From: Tolypothrix sp. NIES-4075
GTDB taxonomy: Bacteria; Cyanobacteriota; Cyanobacteriia; Cyanobacteriales; Nostocaceae
Length of the DNA: 64,000 bases
Assembly (NCBI RefSeq): GCF_002218085.1
Contig: NZ_BDUC01000002.1
Location: 1,167,694-1,231,693 of the forward strand
Direction of reading: 5' to 3'
A program made the position numbers and the translations under genes. Below the pieces are notes generated by a model. That model was not told the DNA's origin, did not search any database, and worked only from the letters and a program-made list of their open reading frames with translations. This document shows positions 7,835 through 15,877 of this stretch, in pieces. Each line of letters begins with the position of its first letter. The first letter of the stretch is position 1.

Positions 7835-9355
7835 CTAAACGGTCGCCAAGAATGTTTTCTTGTATTCGGTAAGTGCTTCTTTCAAAGCACTTTCCTCAGC
7901 GTCGCCTAATACTTTCTGCGTCTGTACTGCTTGGCTGTATTGAGGTTTGCTTGTCTTTAAATATTCCCGCAGACCTTTGGTGAAGGAAGTAACTTTATTG
8001 ACAGGTATTTCATCTAAGTATCCGTTAATACCAGCGTATAGAATTGCTACTTGCTCGTATACCGAGAGAGGTTCGTTTTGCGATTGCTTGAGAAGTTCAC
8101 GCAAGCGCTGACCGCGTGCTAATTGGTCTTGGGTGGTTTTATCTAAGTCAGAAGCAAATTGCGCGAAGGCTTGTAAATCGTCAAACTGCGCCAATTCCAA
8201 CTTGATTTTCCCGGCAACTTTTTTCATCGCCTTGGTTTGAGCGGCAGAACCTACGCGGGATACAGAAATACCTGGGTTTACAGCCGGACGGATACCGGAG
8301 TTAAACAAGTCGGAGGAGAGGAATATCTGACCGTCGGTAATCGAAATTACGTTGGTGGGGATGTAAGCAGATACGTCACCAGCTTGGGTTTCGATGATTG
8401 GTAGAGCGGTCATGCTGCCTTTGCCCAGTTCATCGCTGAGTTTAGCTGCTCTTTCCAACAAGCGGGAGTGGATGTAGAATACGTCTCCTGGATACGCTTC
8501 GCGTCCGGGTGGACGACGCAACAGCAAAGACATTTGGCGATAAGCTTGAGCCTGCTTGGACAAGTCATCGTAAATTACTAGGGTAGCTTTGCCTTTGTAC
8601 ATGAAGTACTCAGCTAGTGTTGCCCCAGTGTACGGAGCCAAGTATTGTAGTGTTGCTGGTTCACTGGCGCTGGCGGCAACAACGATGGTATAATCCATTG
8701 CGCCTTTTTCTTGCAATGTTTGCACCACGTTGGCGACGGTGGAAGCTTTTTGACCGATCGCCACGTAAACACAAATTACATCTTCCTCTTTTTGGTTGAT
8801 GATTGTGTCAATCGCGATCGCAGTTTTTCCGGTTTGGCGATCGCCAATAATCAATTCGCGCTGACCCCGACCGATGGGAATCATCGAATCAATAGCGGTG
8901 ATACCGGTTTGCATCGGTTCATGTACCGAACGACGGGCGATAATACCAGGTGCAGGAGATTCAATCAAGCGAGTTTCTGTCGTCTTGATTTCTCCCTTAC
9001 CATCAATGGGACGACCGAGAGCATCAACAACTCGTCCAACCATCGCTTCTCCCACTGGCACCTGAGCAATTCTACCAGTGGCTGTAACGGAGCTACCTTC
9101 TTGAATATCGCGACCTTCACCCATTAGCACCGCACCGACGTTATCTTCTTCTAAGTTTTGGGCGATGCCGATTGTACCGTCTTCAAATTCTAATAGTTCC
9201 CCAGCCATAGCCTTTTCTAGACCATAGATCCGGGCAATACCGTCACCTACTTGCAGGACGGTACCAACGTTAGCAACTTTGACATCTTGGTCGTATTGCT
9301 CGATTTGTCTCTGAATAATGCTGCTGATTTCGTCAGGTCTGATGTTAATAGCCAT
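7835..9355 (-). CDS. atpA: ATP synthase F1 alpha subunit
   Basis: A 506-residue alpha subunit with N-terminal MAINIRPDEISSIIQRQIEQY, Walker A GDRQTGKTAIAIDTI and the signature PAVNPGISVSRVGS. It carries the non-catalytic nucleotide sites and the F1 hexamer contacts with beta. Its beta and epsilon partners (atpD, atpC) are not in this operon, as is usual in cyanobacteria, where they form a separate unit. Confidence 0.98.
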   Translation of the reverse strand: MAINIRPDEISSIIQRQIEQYDQDVKVANVGTVLQVGDGIARIYGLEKAMAGELLEFEDGTIGIAQNLEEDNVGAVLMGEGRDIQEGSSVTATGRIAQVPVGEAMVGRVVDALGRPIDGKGEIKTTETRLIESPAPGIIARRSVHEPMQTGITAIDSMIPIGRGQRELIIGDRQTGKTAIAIDTIINQKEEDVICVYVAIGQKASTVANVVQTLQEKGAMDYTIVVAASASEPATLQYLAPYTGATLAEYFMYKGKATLVIYDDLSKQAQAYRQMSLLLRRPPGREAYPGDVFYIHSRLLERAAKLSDELGKGSMTALPIIETQAGDVSAYIPTNVISITDGQIFLSSDLFNSGIRPAVNPGISVSRVGSAAQTKAMKKVAGKIKLELAQFDDLQAFAQFASDLDKTTQDQLARGQRLRELLKQSQNEPLSVYEQVAILYAGINGYLDEIPVNKVTSFTKGLREYLKTSKPQYSQAVQTQKVLGDAEESALKEALTEYKKTFLATV

Positions 9356-9374
9356 GTGTCTATCTTTTTTGGGA

Positions 9375-9482
9375 GACTGAGGGAGTAGTTAGTGGTTATT
9401 TGTTAGTAGTTAGTGGTTAGTAGTTAGTGAAAAAACGCGACTACCAACAACTATCGACTATCAACTAACAACCAACAATTTA
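9375..9482. repeat. Heptamer repeats between atpH and atpA
   Basis: Units such as GTTAGTA and GTTAGTG, then the complementary AACTATC/AACTAAC units, fill the spacer. The two halves could form a long hairpin within the operon mRNA. Confidence 0.78.
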
Positions 9483-10037
9483 TTAAGAGCCACTTAAGCG
9501 TAAGGAAAGACGGCGTAACTGACTTCGCAAACTGGCATCAATTACTTGAGAGCCAACTTTGATGATCACACCACCAATCAAGTCGCGGTCTATTTTTGTT
9601 TCTAGATCGACTTGACGAGCGTTGGTCATGGCAATGACTTTTTCTCGTATTGCTTGTTCTTGTTCTTGGGAAAGAGGAACGGCAGAGCTTATTTCTGCTA
9701 AGACAGTTTGATTTTTCTGTCTTAGAAGCGTTATATACTGCTCGCAAATTGGTTCTAGCAACAAAATGCGGCGTCTATCTACCAACAGCATCAAGAAATT
9801 GCGTAAGTTTGAGTTAGTGCTTTCGCCAACGACTTCGTTGATGACTGCCTTTTTTTTGTCTGGCTCAATAAAGGGGTTGCCGACAAAGCTCTGCAATTCT
9901 GGAGAATTTTTCAATAAATTCAGCAAAGAACGCACATCTTCGCCGAATTCTTCTGTCTGGTTTTTTGACTCGGCTACTGACATTAATGCCTGTGCATAAG
10001 GCTGGGCGATTTCGGCTATTGCTATGTCGCTTTTCAT
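9483..10037 (-). CDS. atpH: ATP synthase F1 delta subunit
   Basis: A 184-residue delta subunit (OSCP type), the link between the peripheral stalk and F1. It has IAQPYAQALMSVAESKN at the N-terminus and the C-terminal conserved segment DRDLIGGVIIKVGSQVIDASL. It begins 2 nt after the stop of atpF, which suggests translational coupling. Called atpD in some cyanobacterial naming. Confidence 0.95.
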   Translation of the reverse strand: MKSDIAIAEIAQPYAQALMSVAESKNQTEEFGEDVRSLLNLLKNSPELQSFVGNPFIEPDKKKAVINEVVGESTNSNLRNFLMLLVDRRRILLLEPICEQYITLLRQKNQTVLAEISSAVPLSQEQEQAIREKVIAMTNARQVDLETKIDRDLIGGVIIKVGSQVIDASLRSQLRRLSLRLSGS

Positions 10038-10039
10038 AC

Positions 10040-10597
10040 CTAGCCTCCCACCTGCGCGATGCTGCGGTCAATTAATGTTTGTTGAACGTCGTCGGCAATG
10101 CCACTTCGCAGACCGGATTCGACTTTTTCCAATGCTAAAGCGCTTACTCGTTGCCGCAGTTCGGCGATCGCTCGATCTCTTTCTGTATTCAAATCAGCTG
10201 CGGCTGTTTGTTTCAAGCGTTCTACGTCTTGCGCTGCCTTTGCCAACGTTGCTTCTCGCGCAGATGCCGCATTTTCTTCGGCTGAAGAGCGGATGCGTTG
10301 TGCTTCTGCTTGCGCTTGAGTTAACTGTTCTTGCGCTTTGGAAAGGGCAATTTGTGCCTCTTTTAAACGCGCTTCGGCTCCTTGAATTTCGGTTTCAATA
10401 TTTATCCGCCGCTCGTTCAGGATGTTGGTTAAAACTTTACGTCCAAAGTAAAATAGTATGCCAATTAGAAGCGCTAAGTTAATCAGATTGGTTTCTAAAA
10501 TGTCTAGGTTTAGACCGAAACCACCCTCTACGCCTTCTGCCTCTGAGTGAACAGCGGCTTCTGCGGCAAGTAATATCAAAGTCCCCATGTTAGCCAT
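10040..10597 (-). CDS. atpF: ATP synthase F0 b subunit
   Basis: A 185-residue peripheral stalk subunit. One membrane helix near residues 28-50 (LETNLINLALLIGILFYFG) is followed by a long charged coiled coil (ETEIQGAEARLKEAQIALSK) reaching the C-terminus. The N-terminal 25 residues are poorly conserved in the family. It pairs with b' to form a heterodimeric stalk, as in photosynthetic organisms. Confidence 0.95.
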   Translation of the reverse strand: MANMGTLILLAAEAAVHSEAEGVEGGFGLNLDILETNLINLALLIGILFYFGRKVLTNILNERRINIETEIQGAEARLKEAQIALSKAQEQLTQAQAEAQRIRSSAEENAASAREATLAKAAQDVERLKQTAAADLNTERDRAIAELRQRVSALALEKVESGLRSGIADDVQQTLIDRSIAQVGG

Positions 10598-10907
10598 TTA
10601 CACGCTCGCGATCGCTTGCTGATTAATTTGAACTTTCCCCAAGGGAAAAAGCGCCTTTCTTACATCTTGCTCCGACACCCTAGGGTGTTGCGTTGCGCGT
10701 GCATTCGCCCTTGGCGTTCCCGAAGGGTAGCCTGCAAAAGCAGGCTAGAAAGTCTAATTTTGCTAGTCTGCTTCGGTTCTGCGGACTTAGTTAGTGTAGC
10801 CTTCAGACTAAAGCCTAAGGCAACTTAATTAAGCGCCCTCCAAGACTTTCGTCGAGATGCGCGTATACTTTCAACAGAACCAATGTTATAATCTGGAAGA
10901 TATTACT
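10598..10907. other. Repeat-filled spacer inside the atp operon
   Basis: A 310-bp gene-free stretch between the b' and b genes, which are normally adjacent. It holds several small palindromes: ACACCCTAGGGTGT at 10675-10688, GCCTGCAAAAGCAGGC near 10730-10745, a CTAGTCTGC...GCGGACTTAG hairpin near 10763-10790, and AGCCTTCAGACTAAAGCCT near 10798-10816. These are interspersed hairpin elements of the kind common in cyanobacteria. No coding sequence is apparent. Confidence 0.65.
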
Positions 10908-11342
10908 CTATCTAACCAGACTTGTTGGTCCCAATAGTTTTTCTAGAATCTGCCTGCTGAGGGCATCAACTTGTTGCTCTAAGGAACGCATTGCTTCTTG
11001 CTTTTGCTGCTCGATTTCCACAGATGCTTGTTCGCGTTGAGCTTGAGCTTCTTTTTGCGCTTGGGCAATTTTCTCTGCGGTAATTTTCTTCGCTTCAGCT
11101 TGAGCTGCTTCTACAGTAGCTTGCGATTGCCTGCGGGCATCCGCTAGCTGTTGTTCATATTCTTTAGTTAAGCGCTCGGCTTTTGCCAAGCGTTCACGCG
11201 CTTCAAGGTTATTCGTCCGGATATAATTATCGCGATCGTCTAGTACCTTGGTCAGTGGCTTGTAGAAAATTACATTCAACAAAGCTGCTAACAGCAAAAA
11301 CTGCAATGCCATTAAGGGCAAGGTAGCATCGAAATCAAACAT
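10908..11342 (-). CDS. atpF2: ATP synthase F0 b' subunit
   Basis: A 144-residue second peripheral stalk subunit (atpG in cyanobacterial naming). A short N-terminal membrane helix (FDATLPLMALQFLLLAALLN) is followed by a highly charged coiled coil rich in Ala, Glu, Gln and Lys. Having both b and b' is typical of photosynthetic bacteria and plastids. Confidence 0.95.
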   Translation of the reverse strand: MFDFDATLPLMALQFLLLAALLNVIFYKPLTKVLDDRDNYIRTNNLEARERLAKAERLTKEYEQQLADARRQSQATVEAAQAEAKKITAEKIAQAQKEAQAQREQASVEIEQQKQEAMRSLEQQVDALSRQILEKLLGPTSLVR

Positions 11343-11476
11343 TTCTCTCCTCTGCGGGCTGGAATAGCACTCTTTGATGGCTAGCTAATTCATCCAACCT
11401 TTAATATTCTATAGACCCCATAGCCAACCAGGGTCAACTTACATTAAAACGACGTGGAAAAGCCGTAATGGTCAGT

Positions 11477-11530
11477 TGTAGAGACGGTTGGATGTGTAGC
11501 AGCTTGCGCTGACATCGTTCGCGTCTCTAC
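11477..11530. repeat. Hairpin repeat (GTAGAGACG family) between atpE and atpF2
   Basis: The element opens GTAGAGACGGTTGG and closes GCGTCTCTAC. Related elements occur at 23860-23888, 32995-33090 and about 40330-40400. Confidence 0.65.
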
Positions 11531-11548
11531 ACTAACAATTTTTAGGTC

Positions 11549-11794
11549 TTAAGCAAATGGGTTTGCAAATAGTAGCACTAGAGCAATAACCAGACCGTAG
11601 ATGGTCAGGGATTCCATGAATGCCAAGGTTAACAGCAATGTACCGCGAATTTTTCCTTCTGCTTCTGGTTGACGCGCAATACCTTCTACTGCTTGACCCG
11701 CAGCATTTCCTTGACCGATACCAGGTCCAATTGCAGCTAAACCAATTGCTAAAGCAGCAGCGAGAACGGAAGCAGCAGAAACTAATGGATCCAT
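11549..11794 (-). CDS. atpE: ATP synthase F0 c subunit (proteolipid)
   Basis: An 81-residue rotor-ring subunit, called atpH in cyanobacteria. Two membrane helices flank the polar loop ARQPEAEGKIRG. The proton-carrying carboxylate is Glu61 in TLAFMESLTIYG. The N-terminal helix has the packing motif GPGIGQGNAAG. Length and sequence are fully typical. Confidence 0.97.
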   Translation of the reverse strand: MDPLVSAASVLAAALAIGLAAIGPGIGQGNAAGQAVEGIARQPEAEGKIRGTLLLTLAFMESLTIYGLVIALVLLFANPFA

Positions 11795-11878
11795 TTTGAT
11801 TTTCCTTATGAGAACAGAATGAACAATTTTCGGTTTTAGATTTTGAACAAAATCTAAAATTACATCAACTGAGAAGCT

Positions 11879-12640
11879 TTAATGCTCCTCATGTCCTTCA
11901 TCACCGTGACCAGCTATTGCCTCGTGAATGTATGCTCCTGCTAAGGTAGCAAAAACCAGGGCTTGAATGGCACTGGTAAATAGACCTAAAGCCATAACGG
12001 GCAAAGGTATAAACAGAGGAACCAATAGAACTAGCACACCTACTACCAATTCATCCGCCAAAATATTGCCAAATAGACGGAAGCTTAGGGAGAGAGGCTT
12101 GGTGAAGTCTTCGAGAATAGCGATCGGCAATAAAATCGGTGTTGGCTCTATATACTTCTTAAAGTAGCCTAAACCCCGTTTGCTAAATCCGGCGTAAAAA
12201 TACGCTAAAGAAGTTAGCAACGCCAATGCGACAGTCGTATTGATATCATTTGTCGGTGCTGCCAATTCACCCGAAGGCAGTTTGATTAACTTCCAGGGAA
12301 TTAAAGCACCCGACCAATTCGACACGAAGATAAACAAAAATAGTGTGCCAATAAACGGCACCCAAGGACGGTAGTCTTTCTCACCAAGTTGGTTTTTCGC
12401 CAAGTCCCGAATAAATTCTAGGGCATATTCCATCAAATTTTGGATGCCTTTAGGAATTCTCTTGGCGTTGGTAGTAGCAGCGATAGAAGCTATGACGAGT
12501 ACACCAATGACAAACCATGAGGTGAGAAAAACTTGTCCGTGTATTTTCAGATTGCCCAATTGCCAGTAGAGGTGATGACCTACTTCCAATTCGGCGAGGG
12601 GAAAAGAATTAAAGGCGTTTGAGACACTAAGCATGTGCAT
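11879..12640 (-). CDS. atpB: ATP synthase F0 a subunit
   Basis: A 253-residue membrane subunit (atpI in cyanobacterial naming) that forms the two proton half-channels against the c-ring. The conserved helix SLSFRLFGNILADELVVGVL contains the essential arginine. ALVFATLAGAYIHEAI near the C-terminus is also characteristic. The gene starts soon after atpI, in the usual order. Confidence 0.96.
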   Translation of the reverse strand: MHMLSVSNAFNSFPLAELEVGHHLYWQLGNLKIHGQVFLTSWFVIGVLVIASIAATTNAKRIPKGIQNLMEYALEFIRDLAKNQLGEKDYRPWVPFIGTLFLFIFVSNWSGALIPWKLIKLPSGELAAPTNDINTTVALALLTSLAYFYAGFSKRGLGYFKKYIEPTPILLPIAILEDFTKPLSLSFRLFGNILADELVVGVLVLLVPLFIPLPVMALGLFTSAIQALVFATLAGAYIHEAIAGHGDEGHEEH

Positions 12641-12700
12641 TCTTCAAGATTTTTCCCCAAAAAGCGAGGATTGGAGATATTGTCTTTGTGAGCCTGACTT

Positions 12701-13144
12701 TTAAGAATCAGGAATAAACGCAGTTTGCACCGTATAGACGATGAGCGTGGCTTTGTAAGTGAGAAATCCCAGGAATATTGGCAGGACATGTAAATCGCGC
12801 CATTGAGTCGCAACTACCATCAAACCAATAAACAGAGCAAAACGGTCTTTGCTCAAACTTTTTTTTTCGCTACCTAGCCGCTCAACGTCTCTAGCCAGCA
12901 ATTTTAAGTAAACCACACCCGCACACGCCCCTATCAAATAATTCAGGGCAATGTTTAGGGAATAAAAAATCCACACTGAGATAAAAATAATTCCCGTCAA
13001 TACGAGTGTGATTCTCAACAACTTCTGAAAGAGTTGATAAAACTCTTCCATAGAAGAAGAGGCTGGTTCTGTATCCTCAAAACCAGGTTGAGCATCTTGT
13101 CGTGTTGTCGGCGTGGGGTTAATCGATTCGTCTGACAAGCTCAC
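12701..13144 (-). CDS. atpI: ATP synthase assembly protein I
   Basis: A 147-residue small membrane protein (atp1 in cyanobacteria) opening the operon. Four hydrophobic segments are visible from about residue 40 onward (LRITLVLTGIIFISVWIFY, LIGACAGVVYLKLL, and two more). Family members help assemble the c-ring. The N-terminal 35 residues are polar. The operon promoter is presumably in 13145-13250, but I could not place boxes confidently. Confidence 0.9.
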   Translation of the reverse strand: MSLSDESINPTPTTRQDAQPGFEDTEPASSSMEEFYQLFQKLLRITLVLTGIIFISVWIFYSLNIALNYLIGACAGVVYLKLLARDVERLGSEKKSLSKDRFALFIGLMVVATQWRDLHVLPIFLGFLTYKATLIVYTVQTAFIPDS

Positions 13145-13249
13145 GGGAAGGAGAAACCAGTACAGCTAATTATGTTGACTGCACATTCAGTCAGCTGAAT
13201 CATATCACGGTTGGGTAACAATACTTTAGGAAAAAACAATTAACTTCTT

Positions 13250-13378
13250 GTTTGGGGAGGGAGAGGGGGGATGGGGGGATGGGGGGACAAGGGAGAGGGG
13301 GAAGACAAAAAGGAGGAATTTCCCCCTTGTCATCCTTGTCCCCCTTGTCTTTTTGTCTCCTTGTCTCCCTACCTTGGT
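13250..13378. repeat. G-rich/C-rich inverted repeat
   Basis: GGGGAGGGAGAGGGGGGAT units on the left are matched by CCCCCTTGTC / CCTTGTCTCCC units on the right, around the centre GAGGAATTTCCCCC. The same element type sits at 21241-21415 and 63655-63745 and in shorter form within trpD. It overlaps the last codons of the methyltransferase gene (3' end 13369). Confidence 0.8.
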
Positions 13379-14547
13379 GTTAATAAAATTACCTGCTGCT
13401 GGAGGAGCGATCGCACCCCCTCTATCCCCAACTGCACACCCCTTAAAATCTCTCCGACGGTCGCTTTTCTATCACAATGAAGCAAAAACTCAAACTCGCT
13501 GTCCGACAAGTTGATAATTTGATAATCGTAGTTAAAAATACACTTACTCGGAAAACCGTCTATACAAGGGTTCAGTTCGGGAATCGCTGCCAACAAAGCA
13601 TCATCCGCTGACCAATCTGCTTTTACTATGGTCGGACGACCGAGGAAAAACTCGTAATGGGTAACTTCTGGATCTAGTAATTCTATCAAGCGATAAACAT
13701 CGCGATCGCTTAACTTTTCTGCTCGTTCAATCAATTCCGGTGCTTTGATCAAAAGTCTTTCTAACTGCCAAAATCCCGGATTTGAAAAGTTAATAAACTC
13801 CAAACCCGAAGCATCAATTAATTCAAACAGCGTTTCAATGTTGTAGTCAATCTCTTGGGGATGAACATACATATCGGCAAAGCATTCGTCTCGTTGGTTT
13901 TCCAATGCCCAACGTTGTTTCTCGTACTTGACAATTCTATTATTTTCTGGTAATGATGAAAATAATTGTCGCCCGACTTGAACGCCATCGCCATAATCGC
14001 CGCGCTTGTCACCTTGAAGAAGTGTGATCGCCTTTTGCATCAGTTGAATTTCCCAGCGTCCCAACTCACCATAGACGAAGATGTGCATCAAGCCACCTGG
14101 GGCTAATTTCTTCGCCAAAGCTTGAATACCGCGAATTGGGTCGCTTAAATGGTGCAGCACCCCGACGCAGTTAATCAAATCAAACTCACCCGGAAGCTGT
14201 TCCACGTCGTACAGACTGAGGTGATGAAATTCTACTCTATTTGCTCCAGAACGTTTACACCGTTCTTTTGCAACATCCAAAGCACCAGCACTTAAGTCAA
14301 TTCCGACAACCTGCGCTTGTGGGTTAAGATGTACCAAATATTCAGTACTCACTCCCGTACCGCAGCCAGCATCTAAAATGCGGATATCTTGCTTTTGCGG
14401 TTTTTGTCCGGTGCAGAAGTTGTAAGCGGCTAACCAATTCCAGCGCCAATTGTAACCGGGTGGTGGTTCATCCAGCAGCGGTTCTGGGGGGAAAGGGTAG
14501 GTATTGTAGAGTTTGGCGACAGCAGCGCTAACGGTTTGATCGGACAT
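13369..14547 (-). CDS. Class I SAM-dependent methyltransferase
   Basis: A 392-residue protein. The SAM-binding fold starts near residue 56, with motif I LDAGCGTGVSTEYL, the acidic end of strand 2 in VVGIDLS, and INCVGVLHHLSDP as motif IV. The N-terminus (VAKLYNTYPFPPEPL) and the 150-residue C-terminal part (LIELLDPEVTHYEFFLGRP) are conserved in cyanobacterial members of this type. The substrate is unknown; small-molecule or lipid methylation is possible. The stop lies inside a G/C-rich repeat, so the last few residues may be recent. Confidence 0.85.
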   Translation of the reverse strand: MSDQTVSAAVAKLYNTYPFPPEPLLDEPPPGYNWRWNWLAAYNFCTGQKPQKQDIRILDAGCGTGVSTEYLVHLNPQAQVVGIDLSAGALDVAKERCKRSGANRVEFHHLSLYDVEQLPGEFDLINCVGVLHHLSDPIRGIQALAKKLAPGGLMHIFVYGELGRWEIQLMQKAITLLQGDKRGDYGDGVQVGRQLFSSLPENNRIVKYEKQRWALENQRDECFADMYVHPQEIDYNIETLFELIDASGLEFINFSNPGFWQLERLLIKAPELIERAEKLSDRDVYRLIELLDPEVTHYEFFLGRPTIVKADWSADDALLAAIPELNPCIDGFPSKCIFNYDYQIINLSDSEFEFLLHCDRKATVGEILRGVQLGIEGVRSLLQQQVILLTPR

Positions 14548-14556
14548 TTTTGGAGC

Positions 14557-14679
14557 TTTGATCGCAGCATTCTTGAGTATACCGGACGACTGAAGTCGCC
14601 GCTACACGAACTTAGTCCGCATAGGCGGACTAATAGGTTAAAAGCCTGACACCCTGGAAGGGTGAGGGAGGGGCGTTTA
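14557..14679. repeat. Hairpin repeat in the spacer upstream of the methyltransferase
   Basis: Contains CGACTGAAGTCG and TTAGTCCGCATAGGCGGACTAA, each a clear palindrome. The GTCCGC...GCGGAC type recurs near 17521-17540. A CACCCTGGAAGGGTG hairpin lies at 14650-14664. Confidence 0.7.
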
Positions 14680-15210
14680 TTAAAGGTCACATTGATGGGT
14701 TTGGCAATATTTGGCGTTTTTGATTTCGCTTTGCAAATTATTCAAAGAAATTATCTGCAAATTAGTCCCACCCTGAACCTCAGCAGTGATGTAAGCGAAT
14801 TTTTGTCCGCGATGAAAGGTGTCTCTACCAACTTTGGCGACAGAACGAGAATTACGGAAGTCGTTGGCAATTTCCGAATTATAAATATTTTGCAGCAGTT
14901 TCATACCCTTAGCATTATTAGCGGTAAATTTGATGCTAGGGTCATCGCTGACTGTTATTCCTTCTTTAGTTACAGCCCCGTTTTGGGAAGTAGTATTTAC
15001 AAAAAAGTACAAATTACCGTTGCGACCTTCGTAACCATGCGCTTCGCTGTTATATTTCAGAGCTGATAGTTGAGGTCTGGTTTTTGCCCAGTTGAGGACG
15101 GTGTTAATATTTTGTCCTGGTAGCGCGTTTGCAGGTGCGACAGTTAAGGCGATCGCACAAATGGATAAAGCAGTAGTTGATAATAAGTTAAATTTATTAC
15201 GAGCAAACAT
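14680..15210 (-). CDS. Secreted protein of unknown function
   Basis: A 176-residue protein with a clear signal peptide: MFARNKFNLLSTTALSICAI, then ALTVAPANA with likely cleavage after ANA. The mature part is about 145 residues and polar, with VLNWAKTRPQLSALKYNSEAHG and HRGQKFAYITAEVQGG. Two cysteines lie near the end (YCQTHQCDL), which could form a disulphide. I do not recognise the family. A truncated paralogue lies upstream at 15299-15445 on the same strand. Confidence 0.75.
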   Translation of the reverse strand: MFARNKFNLLSTTALSICAIALTVAPANALPGQNINTVLNWAKTRPQLSALKYNSEAHGYEGRNGNLYFFVNTTSQNGAVTKEGITVSDDPSIKFTANNAKGMKLLQNIYNSEIANDFRNSRSVAKVGRDTFHRGQKFAYITAEVQGGTNLQIISLNNLQSEIKNAKYCQTHQCDL

Positions 15211-15298
15211 CGATTTTCCCTGTGTGGAGATAAGAATTATAGTTTAGGCGATCGCTAAATTCCGTTAGTGATTGCAGTCACACAGCATCTTGAATATT

Positions 15299-15445
15299 TC
15301 AAGGTTGTACAACAGATATATTCTGTGTCAACCTGAAGGCAAGATTTGTGTTTGGTTTTGGTAAGCCATCAGCGGAAGTGTTCGCCCACATCAGGGCTAG
15401 AGTGAACAAAGCAGCATGTAATAGTAAGTAAAATTTATTACGCAT
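15299..15445 (-). pseudogene. Truncated paralogue of the secreted protein (48 codons)
   Basis: The minus strand encodes MRNKFYLLLHAALFTLALMW then ANTSADGLPKPNTN and stops after VVQP. The first residues and the underlying DNA (AAATTTATTACG...CAT) match the start of the gene at 15210, and both continue with a signal peptide followed by GLP/ALPGQN. It is therefore a duplication that now ends after about 20 mature residues. It could be expressed as a tiny secreted peptide, but a broken duplicate is the simpler reading. Confidence 0.6.
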
Positions 15446-15877
15446 AAATATAAGTTTTTTTATAAGTGAACGTTGATATATACAGCTTCACTCACTTATA
15501 TTTCGGAATTAGCCAGGAAATTTCGAGAGGGAAGCGATCGCACGAGTGCCTTGCCTCAACAAAACTGCAAAATATCAATCATTTTTTGGCGAGTATCAGA
15601 AATGCTGTACGAATCCACGCGCCAAAATAAAGCGCTACACGACGTTGCAACGGGGGAATGATGGCTTATGAGGTGATTGGGTAGGGAACCGAGGTTAGAA
15701 GGGGCTAGGCGTGATTGCGTAAATACTTAAATATTTTTTAACACCTATTTTTATTAAAAACTAGTATATATTCGGTTTTTAGTGTATTTAATTAGATATT
15801 TTATTGTGGAAAGCGCGATTATTAAGATGAATAAATCAAAGTTAATTTAGCTTTACTAGAAGCTTTATTAATTTAAT
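15446..15877. other. Gene-free, AT-rich spacer upstream of the DNA methyltransferase
   Basis: An open frame at 15473-15661 (62 codons) has no recognisable domain, and I do not call it a gene. From about 15720 the sequence becomes strongly AT-rich, matching the following gene and marking the left side of what may be acquired DNA. No attachment site was identified. Confidence 0.4.

Noticed and set aside
15473..15661. 62-codon plus-strand frame before the DNA methyltransferase
   Set aside because: No domain, no ribosome binding site and mixed composition. It may be a relic, but there is no evidence for function.
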